A stretch of 64,000 nt of DNA from Vibrio splendidus (GCF_001557875.1 NZ_LNRF01000004.1:186001-250000), one strand, 5' to 3'. Numbered from the stretch's first letter, positions 27,949-38,204 are shown. Numbers and translations are program-made. Notes: generated by a model not told the origin, from the letters alone.

Positions 27949-29289
27949 TTAGCAGTTTGCTTTTACTGCATCGGCAATCTTAAGCGCGGATGCTTGAACA
28001 AGCTCAGCATCTTCGCCTTCAACCATCACGCGTAGTAGTGGCTCTGTACCAGATTTACGTAATAGCACACGACCTTTCTCGCCAAGCTCAGCTTCTACTT
28101 CAACAACCGCTGCTTTTACTGCTTCGGCTTCTAGTGGGTTTGAGTCTCCGCTGAAACGAACGTTTTCTAGAACTTGAGGGTACAACGTCATGCCTTGAGA
28201 CAGCTCATTCAGAGTCATTTCGCTATCAACAACTGAAGCCAACACTTGCAGAGCAGCAACGATAGCATCACCCGTCGTCACTTTATCTAGTAGGATAACG
28301 TGACCCGAGTTTTCGGCACCGATCTTCCAGCCTTTAGCAAGAAGCTGTTCCATTACATAACGGTCACCAACAGCCGCACGTACAAACGGAATACCTAACT
28401 GCTTAAGGCCATTTTCCATACCAAGGTTGGTCATTAGTGTACCAACAACGCCACCTTTCAACTCACCACGGCGTAGGGCATCACGAGCGATGATGTAAGC
28501 GATTTGGTCACCGTCAACTTTGTTGCCTAGCTCGTCAACCATGATGATACGGTCGCCGTCACCATCAAAGCCCAGACCTAATGCCGCTTTTTCTTCAAGC
28601 ACTTTTGCTTGCAGAGCACGTACATCGGTAGCACCCACTTCGTGGTTGATGTTAGTACCGTTTGGCTCAACACCAATCGCAATAACTTCAGCACCTAGCT
28701 CTTTAAATACAGCAGGTGCAATATGGTAAGTCGCACCATGAGCACAATCGACAACAATCTTCATGCCAGCAAGTGTCATCTGATTTGGGAATGTGCTCTT
28801 ACAGAATTCAATGTAACGGCCAGCCGCATCGTTCAAACGTACCGCTTTACCAAGCTCAAATGAATCAACACATTCGATCTCTTTATCCAATTCTGCTTCA
28901 ATTGCCAACTCGATATCGTCCGGTAGTTTTGTTCCCTCAGAAGAGAAGAACTTGATACCGTTATCGTAGTAAGGGTTGTGCGATGCAGAGATAACAATAC
29001 CTGCTTCAGCGCGGAAGGTTTGAGTTAGGTAAGCAACAGCAGGTGTTGGCATTGGGCCAGTAAACGTAGCCTGCAGACCAGCAGCAGCAAGACCAGCTTC
29101 TAGCGCAGACTCAAGCATGTAGCCAGAGATACGAGTATCTTTACCAATGATGACTTTCTTTGTGCCCTGTTTCGCAAGAACACGACCCGCAGCCCAGCCA
29201 AGCTTCAGAACAAAATCAGGTGTAATCGGGTACTGGCCAACTTTGCCACGTACACCATCTGTGCCGAAGTAACGTCTCTTATCAGACAT
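27949..29289 (-). CDS. glmM: Phosphoglucosamine mutase GlmM
   Basis: Converts glucosamine-6-phosphate to glucosamine-1-phosphate for UDP-GlcNAc, peptidoglycan and LPS synthesis. The 446 residues show the active-site serine in ISASHNP (about residue 103), the metal-binding loop GFDGDGDR and the sugar-phosphate loop [17 protein letters not shown]. It follows folP by 21 bp, as in E. coli. Confidence 0.98.
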   Translation of the reverse strand: MSDKRRYFGTDGVRGKVGQYPITPDFVLKLGWAAGRVLAKQGTKKVIIGKDTRISGYMLESALEAGLAAAGLQATFTGPMPTPAVAYLTQTFRAEAGIVISASHNPYYDNGIKFFSSEGTKLPDDIELAIEAELDKEIECVDSFELGKAVRLNDAAGRYIEFCKSTFPNQMTLAGMKIVVDCAHGATYHIAPAVFKELGAEVIAIGVEPNGTNINHEVGATDVRALQAKVLEEKAALGLGFDGDGDRIIMVDELGNKVDGDQIAYIIARDALRRGELKGGVVGTLMTNLGMENGLKQLGIPFVRAAVGDRYVMEQLLAKGWKIGAENSGHVILLDKVTTGDAIVAALQVLASVVDSEMTLNELSQGMTLYPQVLENVRFSGDSNPLEAEAVKAAVVEVEAELGEKGRVLLRKSGTEPLLRVMVEGEDAELVQASALKIADAVKANC

Positions 29290-29310
29290 ATTGATTTTCC
29301 TTAATTATGA

Positions 29311-30141
29311 TTAGTGATTGTTATTCATCACTTCGATTATCTTCATCGCTTCCAATGTATCTTCAACATCGTGAACGCGAATAATTTGTGCGCCTTTCAT
29401 TGCAGCGATAGTAGCGCAAGTGACGCTAGCGACCATGCAATCTGCCGGGGCTTTGTCTAATAGCTTAAAGATCATCGATTTTCTCGACATCCCCGCTAAG
29501 ACTGGCAATCCAAGCCTGTGAAATTTTTCAAGGTGCGCCAATAGGTGGTAATTATGTTCAATGGTTTTACCAAAACCAAAACCTGGATCAAGAATCAACT
29601 GCTCTTTTGACATACCAACAGCCTCACAAGCCCCCACCCTTTCTTTTAAGAACGCTTCAATATCCATTAGGACATCATCGTAATTTGGGTTGGCTTGCAT
29701 GGTTCTTGGCTGACCTTTCATGTGCATCAGGCAAACTGGCACATTAGCGTTGGCAGCTGCTTCTAGAGCTCCGGGCTCTTGTAATGCGCGCACATCATTG
29801 ATCAAATCAGCTCCAGCTTCAACGGCTTGGCGCATCACCTCTGCTTTACTGGTATCAATAGAGATCCACACATCAAACTTGGCGCGAATTGCTTTAATGG
29901 CAGGGATAACACGAGCGAGTTCTTCTTCTAAAGATACGTCAGGGGCTCCCGGACGAGTTGATTCACCACCAATGTCAATAATGCTAACACCAGCTTGAAT
30001 CATTCGCTCAGCTTGCAGTAAAGCATTATCTAATGAATTGAATTTCCCGCCATCAGAGAAAGAGTCAGGCGTGACATTGAGGATACCCATCACATGTGGG
30101 CGGTCTAAAACGAGCGTTTTATTATGTGCTTTTAATATCAT
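29311..30141 (-). CDS. folP: Dihydropteroate synthase FolP
   Basis: Joins p-aminobenzoate to dihydropterin pyrophosphate; target of sulfonamides. The 276 residues hold both family signatures: GILNVTPDSFSDGGKF and IDIGGESTRPGA, plus DPGFGFGKT. It lies between ftsH and glmM as in enterics, with a terminator between ftsH and it. Confidence 0.98.
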   Translation of the reverse strand: MILKAHNKTLVLDRPHVMGILNVTPDSFSDGGKFNSLDNALLQAERMIQAGVSIIDIGGESTRPGAPDVSLEEELARVIPAIKAIRAKFDVWISIDTSKAEVMRQAVEAGADLINDVRALQEPGALEAAANANVPVCLMHMKGQPRTMQANPNYDDVLMDIEAFLKERVGACEAVGMSKEQLILDPGFGFGKTIEHNYHLLAHLEKFHRLGLPVLAGMSRKSMIFKLLDKAPADCMVASVTCATIAAMKGAQIIRVHDVEDTLEAMKIIEVMNNNH

Positions 30142-30185
30142 GGAAGGCGGGTCTTAAAGGTAAAAACATCTAGGGCTATAAACAG

Positions 30186-30212
30186 AAAAACCCTGAGCGT
30201 ACTCAGGGTTTT
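30186..30212 (-). terminator. Rho-independent terminator after ftsH
   Basis: AAAACCCTGAG-CGTA-CTCAGGGTTTT is a perfect stem with a 4-base loop ending in T-rich sequence on the minus strand. It lies 18 bp past the ftsH stop. Confidence 0.88.
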
Positions 30213-30229
30213 AATTTAAAGCTTATTGA

Positions 30230-32200
30230 TTAAGAATCTTTGTTTTGAGCATCATCTGATTCAGACTTAACTTCTTCAACTTGCGACTCTTCAGCTTTTG
30301 GTTCGGCTTTAGCTTGCTCTTCTGATTTCGCTTCAGGTTTAGCTTCTTCCTTTGCAGGTTCTGCTTTCGCCTGATCACCCCAACCAGCTGGCTCACGAAT
30401 GTCGTCTTTACGTTCCATCAAGTCATCAATCTGACCTGCATCAATCGTTTCAAACTTCATTAGCGCATCTTTCATCGAGTGCATAATATCCATGTTCTCT
30501 TCAAGAATTTGCTTCGCACGAGCATAGTTGCGGTCGATTAGAATACGAATTTCTTCATCGATCAGCTTAGTAGTATCGTCAGAAACATGTTTCGCTTGGC
30601 TCATGCCACGACCTAGGAACACTTCGCCTTCTTCTTCAGCATATAGAAGAGGACCCAGTTTCTCAGAGAAGCCCCACTGCGTAACCATCTTACGAGCAAT
30701 ATCAGTTGCACGTTCGATATCGTTAGACGCACCGGTCGAAACTTTGTCTTTACCGTAGATAAGTTCTTCAGCAAGACGACCACCGTACAAACTAGAGATC
30801 ATTGATTCTAGATGTTGGCGAGACATGCTTACGCGATCCTGCTCAGGTAGGTACATAGTGACACCAAGCGCACGACCACGTGGAATGATTGACACCTTGT
30901 ACACTGGATCATGCTCAGGAACCAGACGACCAACAATTGCGTGACCCGCTTCATGGTAAGCCGTTGACTCTTTCACTTCTTCAGACATCACCATTGAACG
31001 GCGCTCTGCACCCATCATGATTTTATCTTTAGCTAGTTCGAACTCAACCATAGATACATTGCGCTTGTTACCGCGAGCTGCAAATAGCGCCGCTTCGTTC
31101 ACAAGGTTCGCAAGATCTGCACCAGAGAAACCAGGAGTACCACGAGCAATCAGAGATGGTTCAACATCACCCGATAGTGGCACTTTACGCATATGTACTT
31201 TAAGAATCTGTTCACGACCACGTACATCAGGCAGACCAACCACTACTTGACGGTCAAAACGACCAGGACGAAGTAATGCAGGGTCTAGTACGTCTGGACG
31301 GTTAGTCGCAGCAATAACGATAATACCTTCGTTACCCTCGAAACCATCCATCTCAACTAGCATTTGGTTCAGTGTTTGTTCACGTTCATCGTGACCACCA
31401 CCTACACCAGCGCCACGTTGACGACCTACAGCATCGATTTCATCGATAAAGATGATACAAGGTGCTGCTTTCTTCGCTTGTTCGAACATGTCACGCACAC
31501 GAGATGCACCAACACCAACAAACATTTCAACGAAGTCAGAACCAGAAATCGTAAAGAACGGTACTTTCGCTTCACCGGCAATCGCTTTTGCAAGCAATGT
31601 TTTACCCGTACCAGGAGGACCAACCAACAGGATACCTGTCGGGATCTTACCACCTAGCTTTTGGAAGCGGCTTGGGTCACGAAGGTAATCCACAAGCTCT
31701 TTCACGTCTTCTTTTGCTTCGTCACAACCTGCAACATCAGCAAACATCGTTTTGATTTGTTCTTCGCTCATCATTCGAGCTTTACTCTTACCGAAAGACA
31801 TCGCGCCTTTACCGCCGCCGCCGCCTTGCATTTGACGCATGAAGAAAATCCACACACCAATCAGTAAGATCATAGGGAACCATGAGATGAAGATAGTGCC
31901 AAGCAGGCTCTGTTCTTCAGGTGGTGTACCCTGAACTTTTACGTTTTGATTAATTAAGTCATCAAGTAGCTTTTGATCATAAACAGGCATGTAAGTTACA
32001 TACTTAGAACCACCACCACGACGTGTGAAAGTGATTTCGCTGTTATTGAACTGTGCGTCTTGAATCTGGCCTTGGCCAACTTCCTGTACAAACGTGGTGT
32101 AATCTACTGCTCTGCCGTTACTTTCTCCAGGGCCAAAGCTCTGGAATACCGACATCAACACTACCGCGATAACAAGCCACAGAATTAAATTTTTTGCCAT
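30230..32200 (-). CDS. ftsH: ATP-dependent zinc metalloprotease FtsH
   Basis: A membrane-anchored AAA+ protease that degrades membrane proteins and short-lived regulators such as LpxC and sigma-32. The 656 residues show two N-terminal helices (about 5-22 and 98-120), Walker A GPPGTGKT, Walker B IIFIDEID, the SRH region, and the zinc site HEAGH. The C-terminal tail is strongly charged, Ala/Glu/Lys rich. ATG at 32200 (MAKNLILW) is preferred over the TTG three codons upstream. It follows rlmE. Confidence 0.98.
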   Translation of the reverse strand: MAKNLILWLVIAVVLMSVFQSFGPGESNGRAVDYTTFVQEVGQGQIQDAQFNNSEITFTRRGGGSKYVTYMPVYDQKLLDDLINQNVKVQGTPPEEQSLLGTIFISWFPMILLIGVWIFFMRQMQGGGGGKGAMSFGKSKARMMSEEQIKTMFADVAGCDEAKEDVKELVDYLRDPSRFQKLGGKIPTGILLVGPPGTGKTLLAKAIAGEAKVPFFTISGSDFVEMFVGVGASRVRDMFEQAKKAAPCIIFIDEIDAVGRQRGAGVGGGHDEREQTLNQMLVEMDGFEGNEGIIVIAATNRPDVLDPALLRPGRFDRQVVVGLPDVRGREQILKVHMRKVPLSGDVEPSLIARGTPGFSGADLANLVNEAALFAARGNKRNVSMVEFELAKDKIMMGAERRSMVMSEEVKESTAYHEAGHAIVGRLVPEHDPVYKVSIIPRGRALGVTMYLPEQDRVSMSRQHLESMISSLYGGRLAEELIYGKDKVSTGASNDIERATDIARKMVTQWGFSEKLGPLLYAEEEGEVFLGRGMSQAKHVSDDTTKLIDEEIRILIDRNYARAKQILEENMDIMHSMKDALMKFETIDAGQIDDLMERKDDIREPAGWGDQAKAEPAKEEAKPEAKSEEQAKAEPKAEESQVEEVKSESDDAQNKDS

Positions 32201-32307
32201 GTCACTCAAGGTGTAAGCCTCTCGATAACTAATTGTAATTAAAGGTAGGGTACTACAGTTTGTAACCTGTAGCCATGTTGTTAACTCTCACTATTGGAAG
32301 AGAATCG

Positions 32308-32937
32308 TTAACCTTTGTAACCAGTGGCTACGATAAACACTTCACGAGAGCGAGCTCGAGAAGAGTCGGGTTTTCTGACTTTTACTGTTTTAAACATCTC
32401 GCGGACGTCCTTAACGTATTGGTCAAACCCTTCGCCTTGGAATACTTTTACAACAAAACTACCATTGGTAGCTAGAACTTGTCGACACATATCCAAAGCT
32501 AATTCAACTAAATACATAGCTCTTGGCTGATCCACAGAATTGTTGCCTGCTATATTAGGTGCCATATCTGACATCACGACATCAACCATGTTTGGTTGTA
32601 TACGCTCCAACAAGGCATCTAGCACTGCTTCTTCGCGGAAATCGCCTTGTAAAAAGCTAACACCAGCAATCGGGTCCATTGGTAACAAATCACACGCAAT
32701 GATTTGTCCGTTGTCTCCAACAATCTTAGCAGCATATTGAGACCAACCGCCAGGCGCTGCACCCAAATCCACAATGGTCATCCCAGGAGACAGCAATTTA
32801 TCTTTCGTTTGAATCTCTTCCATTTTGAAATAAGCACGTGAACGATAGCCTTTCTTTCTTGCTTCATTTGCGTACTTGTCGTCGAAGTGCTCCTTCAACC
32901 AACGGCCTGAACTGGCCGAGTGTTTCTGTTTGCTCAT
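32308..32937 (-). CDS. rlmE: 23S rRNA 2'-O-ribose U2552 methyltransferase RlmE
   Basis: Methylates U2552 in the ribosomal A-loop during late 50S assembly, using SAM. The 209 residues keep [22 protein letters not shown], the SAM site [12 protein letters not shown], the catalytic Asp in SDMAPN and Lys in [10 protein letters not shown]. It is the partner gene of ftsH and divergent from yhbY, as in E. coli. Confidence 0.97.
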   Translation of the reverse strand: MSKQKHSASSGRWLKEHFDDKYANEARKKGYRSRAYFKMEEIQTKDKLLSPGMTIVDLGAAPGGWSQYAAKIVGDNGQIIACDLLPMDPIAGVSFLQGDFREEAVLDALLERIQPNMVDVVMSDMAPNIAGNNSVDQPRAMYLVELALDMCRQVLATNGSFVVKVFQGEGFDQYVKDVREMFKTVKVRKPDSSRARSREVFIVATGYKG

Positions 32938-33051
32938 TGGATACCTAAATTGGAGGAAAGTACTAATTGCTGAATAAATTATAGTCTTCAGCTTTAGATG
33001 GCGTTAAAATAGGTTTTTTCAACCCTAATAGTAAAGAAAATTGGCCGCGTA

Positions 33052-33348
33052 ATGAACCTAAGTACCAAACAAAAGCAGCATCTAAAGGGCCTAGCTCACA
33101 GTTTAAAACCTGTTGTGCTAATGGGCGCAAATGGACTTACTGAAGCTGTTCTAGCGGAAATCGAATTAGCTCTAGACCACCACGAACTGATCAAGATTAA
33201 AGTTGCATCAGAAGACCGTGAGACTAAGCAACTGATTATCGATGCAATTGTACGTGAAACTAAAGCTGAGAAAGTACAGACTATCGGTAAAGTTCTAGTA
33301 CTGTTCCGTCAGTCAGAAGCACGTAAAATCGAGATTCCACGTAAATAA
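33052..33348 (+). CDS. yhbY: Ribosome assembly RNA-binding protein YhbY
   Basis: A CRM-domain protein that binds pre-50S particles. The 98 residues are a single domain: LSTKQKQHLKGLAHSLKPVVLMGANGL at the start (positions 2-28), GLTEAVLAEIELAL, and the basic C-terminus. It is divergent from rlmE and convergent with greA across a shared terminator. Confidence 0.95.
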   Translation: MNLSTKQKQHLKGLAHSLKPVVLMGANGLTEAVLAEIELALDHHELIKIKVASEDRETKQLIIDAIVRETKAEKVQTIGKVLVLFRQSEARKIEIPRK

Positions 33349-33420
33349 GCGAGCTTAATATAAGCTAACTTCACTAAGAGAAAACCACAGCGCTTATCTT
33401 TTAGTGTAGCGTGAGAAACG

Positions 33421-33447
33421 AAAAAGGTCGCATTAAGCGACCTTTTT
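33421..33447. terminator. Bidirectional terminator between yhbY and greA
   Basis: AAAAAGGTCGC-ATTAA-GCGACCTTTTT is a perfect 11-bp stem flanked by A on one side and T on the other. It serves both convergent genes. Confidence 0.93.
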
Positions 33448-33473
33448 ACTTATCAGAAACAAAGAAAATTCAA

Positions 33474-33947
33474 TTAGATATATTCTACTTTGTCGATTTC
33501 GAAATCTTTATCGCCACCAGGTGTAGAGATAATAACCTCATCGCCTTCCATCTTACCGATAAGACCACGTGCAATTGGTGATTTCACAGAAATGCGACCA
33601 GTTTTGATGTCAGCTTCATCTTCAGAAACGATCTGGTAGCGGAATTCTTCATCCGTATCGACATCGATCAAAGTTACTGTCGTACCAAAGATAATCTTAC
33701 CCGTATTATCCATCTGAGTTACGTCAATGATCTGAGCTAGCGATAGCTTATATTCTATATCTCGAATTTGAGCTTCACAGATACCCTGCTCTTCACGAGC
33801 AGCGTGGTACTCTGCATTCTCTTTCAAATCACCGAGTTCACGTGCTTCACCAATAGCTGCTGAAATAATAGGACGTAGCTTAAGTAGGCGATCTAATTCG
33901 TCACGTAGCTGCTGAGCGCCACGTACTGTCATTGGAACCTTTTCCAT
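33474..33947 (-). CDS. greA: Transcript cleavage factor GreA
   Basis: Enters the RNA polymerase secondary channel and stimulates cleavage of backtracked RNA. The 157 residues form an N-terminal coiled coil with the acidic tip ([17 protein letters not shown]) and a C-terminal FKBP-like domain ([16 protein letters not shown]). Length is typical. Confidence 0.98.
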   Translation of the reverse strand: MEKVPMTVRGAQQLRDELDRLLKLRPIISAAIGEARELGDLKENAEYHAAREEQGICEAQIRDIEYKLSLAQIIDVTQMDNTGKIIFGTTVTLIDVDTDEEFRYQIVSEDEADIKTGRISVKSPIARGLIGKMEGDEVIISTPGGDKDFEIDKVEYI

Positions 33948-34462
33948 TTTTTACCTCTATGCCAAAGCTTTCTTTGGCCAACATAAATCCACCCAACATA
34001 CTTATTGGGTGGTAGAAACAAAACGATTTGGCTTAGTGTAAACAAACTTGATGGCTAAATCACCTTTATTCCACTTTGTCTTATAAAAGCTTTATCTAGC
34101 TCTAAATTACAGACATCACAAAAATGAATAATAACCTTCCCATCAATAAGTCAGCAGTCAAATACCTAAAAAAAACAAAAACAAACCAAATAAACGCAGA
34201 TCACACTTTTAGAATACAACCACAAAAACAACAACTTAAACATAAACAAACACAATAAAACAGTGTTCAGTTTTTCAATTTATATCATTTTACTAACTAG
34301 CTAAGGAACTTTAGGGGTAAAAAGTAACTCATGGATTGCACTGGCATTTTTTAGCGTTCTGACCTAATCATGGTTATGAAGCCTGATTAATACAGGCAAG
34401 ACACTAAAAGGATTCAAATCCTTAATAAATACCTTTATGGACAGTAATTAGGAATTAATAAC
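33948..34462 (+). promoter_or_regulatory. AT-rich control region upstream of the OmpU porin
   Basis: No gene is seen in these 515 bp. From about 34090 to 34262 the plus strand is almost all A and C, an unusual strand bias. An inverted repeat AAGGATT-CA-AATCCTT lies near 34408, within the probable porin leader. V. cholerae ompU is activated by ToxR binding to AT-rich upstream DNA; this region suits that, but I could not pick out sites. Confidence 0.45.
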
Positions 34463-35479
34463 ATGAACAAGACTATGATCGCGCTTGCTGTATCTGCTGC
34501 AGCTCTTGCTACTGGCGCTAATGCGGCAGAACTATACAACCAAGACGGTAACTCTGTTGAAATGGGCGGCCGTGCTGAAGCTCGTCTATCTATGAAAGAT
34601 GGTAAAGCTGAAGACAAAACACGTGTTCGTCTTAACTTCCTAGGTAAAGTTGAAATCCAAGACGGCCTATACGGTGTTGGTTTCTACGAAGGCGAATTCA
34701 CAACTGCTGAAAACGGCGGCTCTACTGATAACAACGACGGTAGCATTACAAACCGTTACACATACGCTGGTCTAGGCGGTACATTCGGTGAAGTAACTTA
34801 CGGTAAAAACGACGGTGCTCTTGGCGTTATCACTGACTTCACAGATATCATGGCTTACCACGGTAACTCTGCGGCAGACAAAATTGCTGTAGCTGACCGT
34901 TCAGACAACATGCTTTCTTACAAAGGCCAATTCCAAGACCTAGGTCTTAAAGCAAGCTACCGTTTTGCAGACCGTGATGGTGTTGATAATAACGGTGAAT
35001 TCACAGACAACGGTAAAGACGGTTACTCTCTATCTGCTATCTACGCAATCGGCGAAACTGGCGTTAAGCTAGGTGCTGGTTACGCAGACCAAGACCAATC
35101 TAATGAGTACATGCTTTCAGGTTCTTACGCTATCTCTGATCTTTACTTCGCAGGTGTATTCACTGACGGCGAAAAAGCAGCAGTATTCAAAGATTCTGTT
35201 GACTACACAGGTTACGAATTAGCAGCGGCTTACACTCTAGGTCAAACTGTATTCACAACTACGTACAACAACGCTGAAACTAACGACGAAACGTCTGCAG
35301 ACAACATCGCAATCGACGCGACGTACTACTTCAAGCCTAACTTCCGTGGCTACGTATCGTACAACTTCAACCTAATCTCTGAAGGCGATAAGATCGGTAG
35401 CACTGCGCTACTAAGCTCTTCAGCCACTTCTGCTGACGCTGAAGACGAGCTAGCTCTAGGTCTACGTTACGACTTCTAA
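34463..35479 (+). CDS. ompU: OmpU-type outer membrane porin
   Basis: A trimeric general porin of 338 residues. The signal peptide MNKTMIALAVSAAALATGANA is cleaved before AELYNQDG (N-terminal 21 residues). The rest is alternating beta strands (VRLNFLGKVEIQDGLYGVGF; YTYAGLGGTFGEVTYGKNDG), ending in the aromatic-terminated strand LGLRYDF, needed for Bam insertion. It lies between greA and dacB, the locus of ompU in V. cholerae. High codon bias suggests strong expression. ToxR control is likely but not shown. Confidence 0.93.
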   Translation: MNKTMIALAVSAAALATGANAAELYNQDGNSVEMGGRAEARLSMKDGKAEDKTRVRLNFLGKVEIQDGLYGVGFYEGEFTTAENGGSTDNNDGSITNRYTYAGLGGTFGEVTYGKNDGALGVITDFTDIMAYHGNSAADKIAVADRSDNMLSYKGQFQDLGLKASYRFADRDGVDNNGEFTDNGKDGYSLSAIYAIGETGVKLGAGYADQDQSNEYMLSGSYAISDLYFAGVFTDGEKAAVFKDSVDYTGYELAAAYTLGQTVFTTTYNNAETNDETSADNIAIDATYYFKPNFRGYVSYNFNLISEGDKIGSTALLSSSATSADAEDELALGLRYDF

Positions 35480-35520
35480 TTCTGATTATCTAATTGTTTA
35501 ATTAGTTAATTGAGAATCAA

Positions 35521-35549
35521 AACGCCCGCTATCTAGCGGGCGTTTTTTA
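35521..35549 (+). terminator. Rho-independent terminator after ompU
   Basis: AACGCCCGCT-ATCT-AGCGGGCGTT is a perfect stem followed by TTTTT. It lies 42 bp past the porin stop. Confidence 0.93.
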
Positions 35550-35590
35550 TATCTGTATACTGAAAATATCAGCCATCCAAGAAATCTTCT

Positions 35591-37009
35591 ATGCGCCTTC
35601 TATCCACATTACTTGTATGTAGTTTTTCCATTAGCGCTTTCGCTTACGCCCCTCTAGATAAATTACCCGATGGCAGTAGCACCAGCGTAATCTTAGAATC
35701 CCTGAGAGGCGATTCAAATAAAATGAATTCCAACACTGATGACTTCTATCCACCGGCCAGTACTTTAAAGCTGGTGACAGCTTTGGCGGCTAAGTTGGAG
35801 CTAGGAGATGACTTCCACTACACGACCAGCATTGTTCGTTCTGGGAGTGACTCAATCATTTCATTTAGTGGCGACCCAACACTACAACGAGAACAGCTAA
35901 AAAGTCTTTTAGCTCAATACGCTAAGTCGCAATCTAAAACCATCGAAGGTAACTTGTATCTCGATAGTTCAGCTTTTACTGGCTATCAGCGAGCCGTTGG
36001 TTGGCCTTGGGACATTCTAGGCGTTTGTTACAGCGCGCCTTCGAGTGCAATGACTTTGGACAGCAACTGCGCACAAGCCTCTATTTATACAAAAGATAAC
36101 GGCAGCACTCGGGTCTATATTCCGGCTCACTACCCGATAGATGTGACAACCTCTGCAGCCACGGTAACTCGCTCTGGGCAGAAGGCAACACAATGCGACT
36201 TAGAGCTAATCACCACGCCAGATAATGCTTACAAGCTCTCTGGTTGCCTCGTTGAACGTAAAAAGCCACTCCCTCTCAAGTTCGCGATTCAAAATCCAGA
36301 ACTTTACACCTATCAAGTCGTTACATCGCTTCTCAAAGAACTGAAAATAGAAGTAAAAGGTGATGTGATTATTGGTAAAAAAACTAAACCTGGCAAGACC
36401 ACGTTAGTCGCTAGTCACAACTCAGAGAAACTTCCTGAACTGCTCGATATCATGCTCAAGAAGTCGGATAACCTTATCGCAGATAATCTAACTAAAACTC
36501 TGGGTGCGACATTTTATGTTCAACCAGGTAGCTTCAATAACGGCACTGAAGCGATAAAGCAGATATTGCTGACCAAGGCTAATATTGACCTCAGTAAAGC
36601 GCAGCTCGTCGATGGTTCAGGGCTATCTAGAAATAACCGAATGAGGTCGCAGACGATGGCACAGGTGCTTCGTTATATCTGGGAAAATGATCAGCAGCTA
36701 AACTTAATCGAGGCAATGCCTACATCTGGCACTGATGGAACGCTCAAATACCGTCAAAGCATGAGAAAAGCACCGATCCAAGGCAACATTGTTGCAAAGA
36801 GCGGATCTTTATATGGCAGTTACAACATGGCGGGATACGGATTAGATAAAACAGGGAATCCAAACTCTCTGTTTGTGCAGTTTGTCCGTGATTACTTCCC
36901 TGAAGAACAAGATCCAGACAAGCCAGTAGAAGCGCCAATCACCCAGTTTGAACGTGCTTTCTACAAAGATGTGGTCGAATTCAGTCAAACACAAAGTGAA
37001 TCTCAGTAG
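35591..37009 (+). CDS. dacB: D-alanyl-D-alanine carboxypeptidase/endopeptidase PBP4
   Basis: A periplasmic class C penicillin-binding protein that trims peptidoglycan peptides. A signal peptide (about residues 1-19, ending AFA) precedes the mature protein. The three catalytic motifs are present: STLK (Ser57, Lys60), SDN in KKSDNLIADN, and KSG in VAKSGSL. At 472 residues it matches PBP4. It ends at a terminator shared with the convergent mgtE. Confidence 0.95.
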   Translation: MRLLSTLLVCSFSISAFAYAPLDKLPDGSSTSVILESLRGDSNKMNSNTDDFYPPASTLKLVTALAAKLELGDDFHYTTSIVRSGSDSIISFSGDPTLQREQLKSLLAQYAKSQSKTIEGNLYLDSSAFTGYQRAVGWPWDILGVCYSAPSSAMTLDSNCAQASIYTKDNGSTRVYIPAHYPIDVTTSAATVTRSGQKATQCDLELITTPDNAYKLSGCLVERKKPLPLKFAIQNPELYTYQVVTSLLKELKIEVKGDVIIGKKTKPGKTTLVASHNSEKLPELLDIMLKKSDNLIADNLTKTLGATFYVQPGSFNNGTEAIKQILLTKANIDLSKAQLVDGSGLSRNNRMRSQTMAQVLRYIWENDQQLNLIEAMPTSGTDGTLKYRQSMRKAPIQGNIVAKSGSLYGSYNMAGYGLDKTGNPNSLFVQFVRDYFPEEQDPDKPVEAPITQFERAFYKDVVEFSQTQSESQ

Positions 37010-37044
37010 TGGTTAACGTGTGTAAACGGTTAATTACACGATAA

Positions 37045-37076
37045 AAAATGGCGCTGAAGATCTTCAGCGCCATTTT
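37045..37076. terminator. Bidirectional terminator between dacB and mgtE
   Basis: AATGGCGCTGAAG and CTTCAGCGCCATT form a perfect 13-bp stem with a 2-base loop, flanked by A and T stretches. It can serve both convergent genes. Confidence 0.9.
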
Positions 37077-37113
37077 CATTTCTAAGATGTATTTTAGCTA
37101 TTTTTAGAAGCTT

Positions 37114-37959
37114 TTAAGCGATTCCTAGGAATGAGTTCACGACAGTAAAGTAGATCCACATTCCTGAGATATCCACTATCGAAGCGAGTACAGGACTCAC
37201 TAACACCGCAGGATCAAGCTTAAATAGCCTAGCGACTATCGGTAACCCACCGCCGAGCACGGTAGATATGGTCACCTGAATAAATAGCGCTACCGCAATC
37301 GCTAACGCAATCATGTTGATGTCATAACCACCTGTCGATTGGTTTTCGCTAAATAGCAAAATACGCCCAATCATCACCACTGCAATCGCAAGTGCTAAGC
37401 AGATGGCGACTCTAAACTCCTTCCATAGAACGTTAGCCCATTGGCGTTTTTTCAACTCCCCCGTGGCTAAGGCTCTGATGACCAAAGTCGCAGCTTGTGT
37501 TCCGGTGTTACCACCCGCAGCTGCAATCACCGGCATGTAGATTGCCAAAAGTACCAACTGACTAAGAATGTCTTCATATTGAGCAATGATAAGGCCTGAG
37601 ACGATTCCCAATAGTGCTAATGCAATAATCCAACCGATTCGCTGCCTAACGTGGCTCATGACGCCAGTAGAAAGGTAGCCCTGCTGAGGTTCTACCTCTG
37701 AGTAGATCAGCCCTAGTTGGTGAGCTAGATGTCGAGAGCGCTTCTCAAAACCCTGCTCTTCTAGCTCACTAAGTAAAGTCTGAATCGTACTAAGAGAGCA
37801 TTGCCCCAGTACTAACACCGCATCTTCAAGCGGCATACGGTTCAAAAGGTTAATTTGTTGTTCACGTCCGTACTGTTGAAAAGCATTAGATACAGCTTGG
37901 ATGTCTTGCTCTGAGTACAGAGCTTCAATAGATAAAAAAGTGTTGTTCATTACCGTCAT
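37114..37959 (-). CDS. Short MgtE-type magnesium transporter without CBS domains
   Basis: A predicted inner-membrane Mg2+ channel of 281 residues. The first ~95 residues resemble part of the MgtE N-domain (helical repeats with INLLNRMPLEDAVLVL). Five membrane helices follow, including the conserved pore segment AAAGGNTGTQAATLVIRALA. The CBS pair that senses Mg2+ in full-length MgtE (~450 residues) is absent. Start ATG 37959 has GGGAG 7 bases upstream. A leader with a short ORF and a C/T-rich tract precedes it, suggesting control at the RNA level instead. Ion choice (Mg2+, Co2+) is inferred. Confidence 0.85.
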   Translation of the reverse strand: MTVMNNTFLSIEALYSEQDIQAVSNAFQQYGREQQINLLNRMPLEDAVLVLGQCSLSTIQTLLSELEEQGFEKRSRHLAHQLGLIYSEVEPQQGYLSTGVMSHVRQRIGWIIALALLGIVSGLIIAQYEDILSQLVLLAIYMPVIAAAGGNTGTQAATLVIRALATGELKKRQWANVLWKEFRVAICLALAIAVVMIGRILLFSENQSTGGYDINMIALAIAVALFIQVTISTVLGGGLPIVARLFKLDPAVLVSPVLASIVDISGMWIYFTVVNSFLGIA

Positions 37960-38142
37960 GGCGAATCTCCCGATTGGCAAAGGTAACGACCATCAAAACA
38001 AATAGCATAGATTTATGCGCACCAAGAGCTGAAAGCTACTGGTGTGTCTACTTGTTAGAATCTAGTGTGTGGAAAAGAATGAGGGGGAAAAACAAAGATA
38101 CCCTACCTGAACGGCAGGACAATAGATCAATACCGAGACAGG
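37960..38142 (-). promoter_or_regulatory. Long mgtE leader with possible Rho-loading tract
   Basis: This is a 183-base untranslated stretch between the candidate leader ORF and mgtE. On the transcript, CTCGGTATTG just after the leader stop is complementary to CAATACCGA inside the leader ORF (9 bp). From about 38100 to 38063 the transcript is C/T-rich and G-poor, with CCCCCTC and CACACAC stretches, which suits Rho loading. No M-box riboswitch motifs were found. Confidence 0.4.
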
Positions 38143-38187
38143 TTATTCTTCTCCATTCAAACTAGGAGGATGGTCGGTATTGTTCAT
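38143..38187 (-). CDS. Candidate 14-codon leader peptide upstream of mgtE
   Basis: ATG to TAA encodes MNNTDHPPSLNGEE. GGAG lies 6 bases before the ATG, better than most starts in the window. A Pro-Pro pair and acidic residues recall the MgtL/MgtP-type leaders of enteric Mg2+ genes, where slow or unstable translation at low Mg2+ decides read-through. Its codons 2-5 are complementary to RNA just after its stop. Alternatively, a promoter with -35 TTGACA and -10 TATGAA overlaps the start codon; if that is the real promoter, the peptide is not made. Confidence 0.4.
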   Translation of the reverse strand: MNNTDHPPSLNGEE

Positions 38188-38204
38188 AAAAATCTCCAGA
38201 ATTA

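Noticed and set aside
37974..38165. 63-codon plus-strand ORF opposite the mgtE leader
   Set aside because: No ribosome site, no family resemblance, and it overlaps the mgtE start region antisense.
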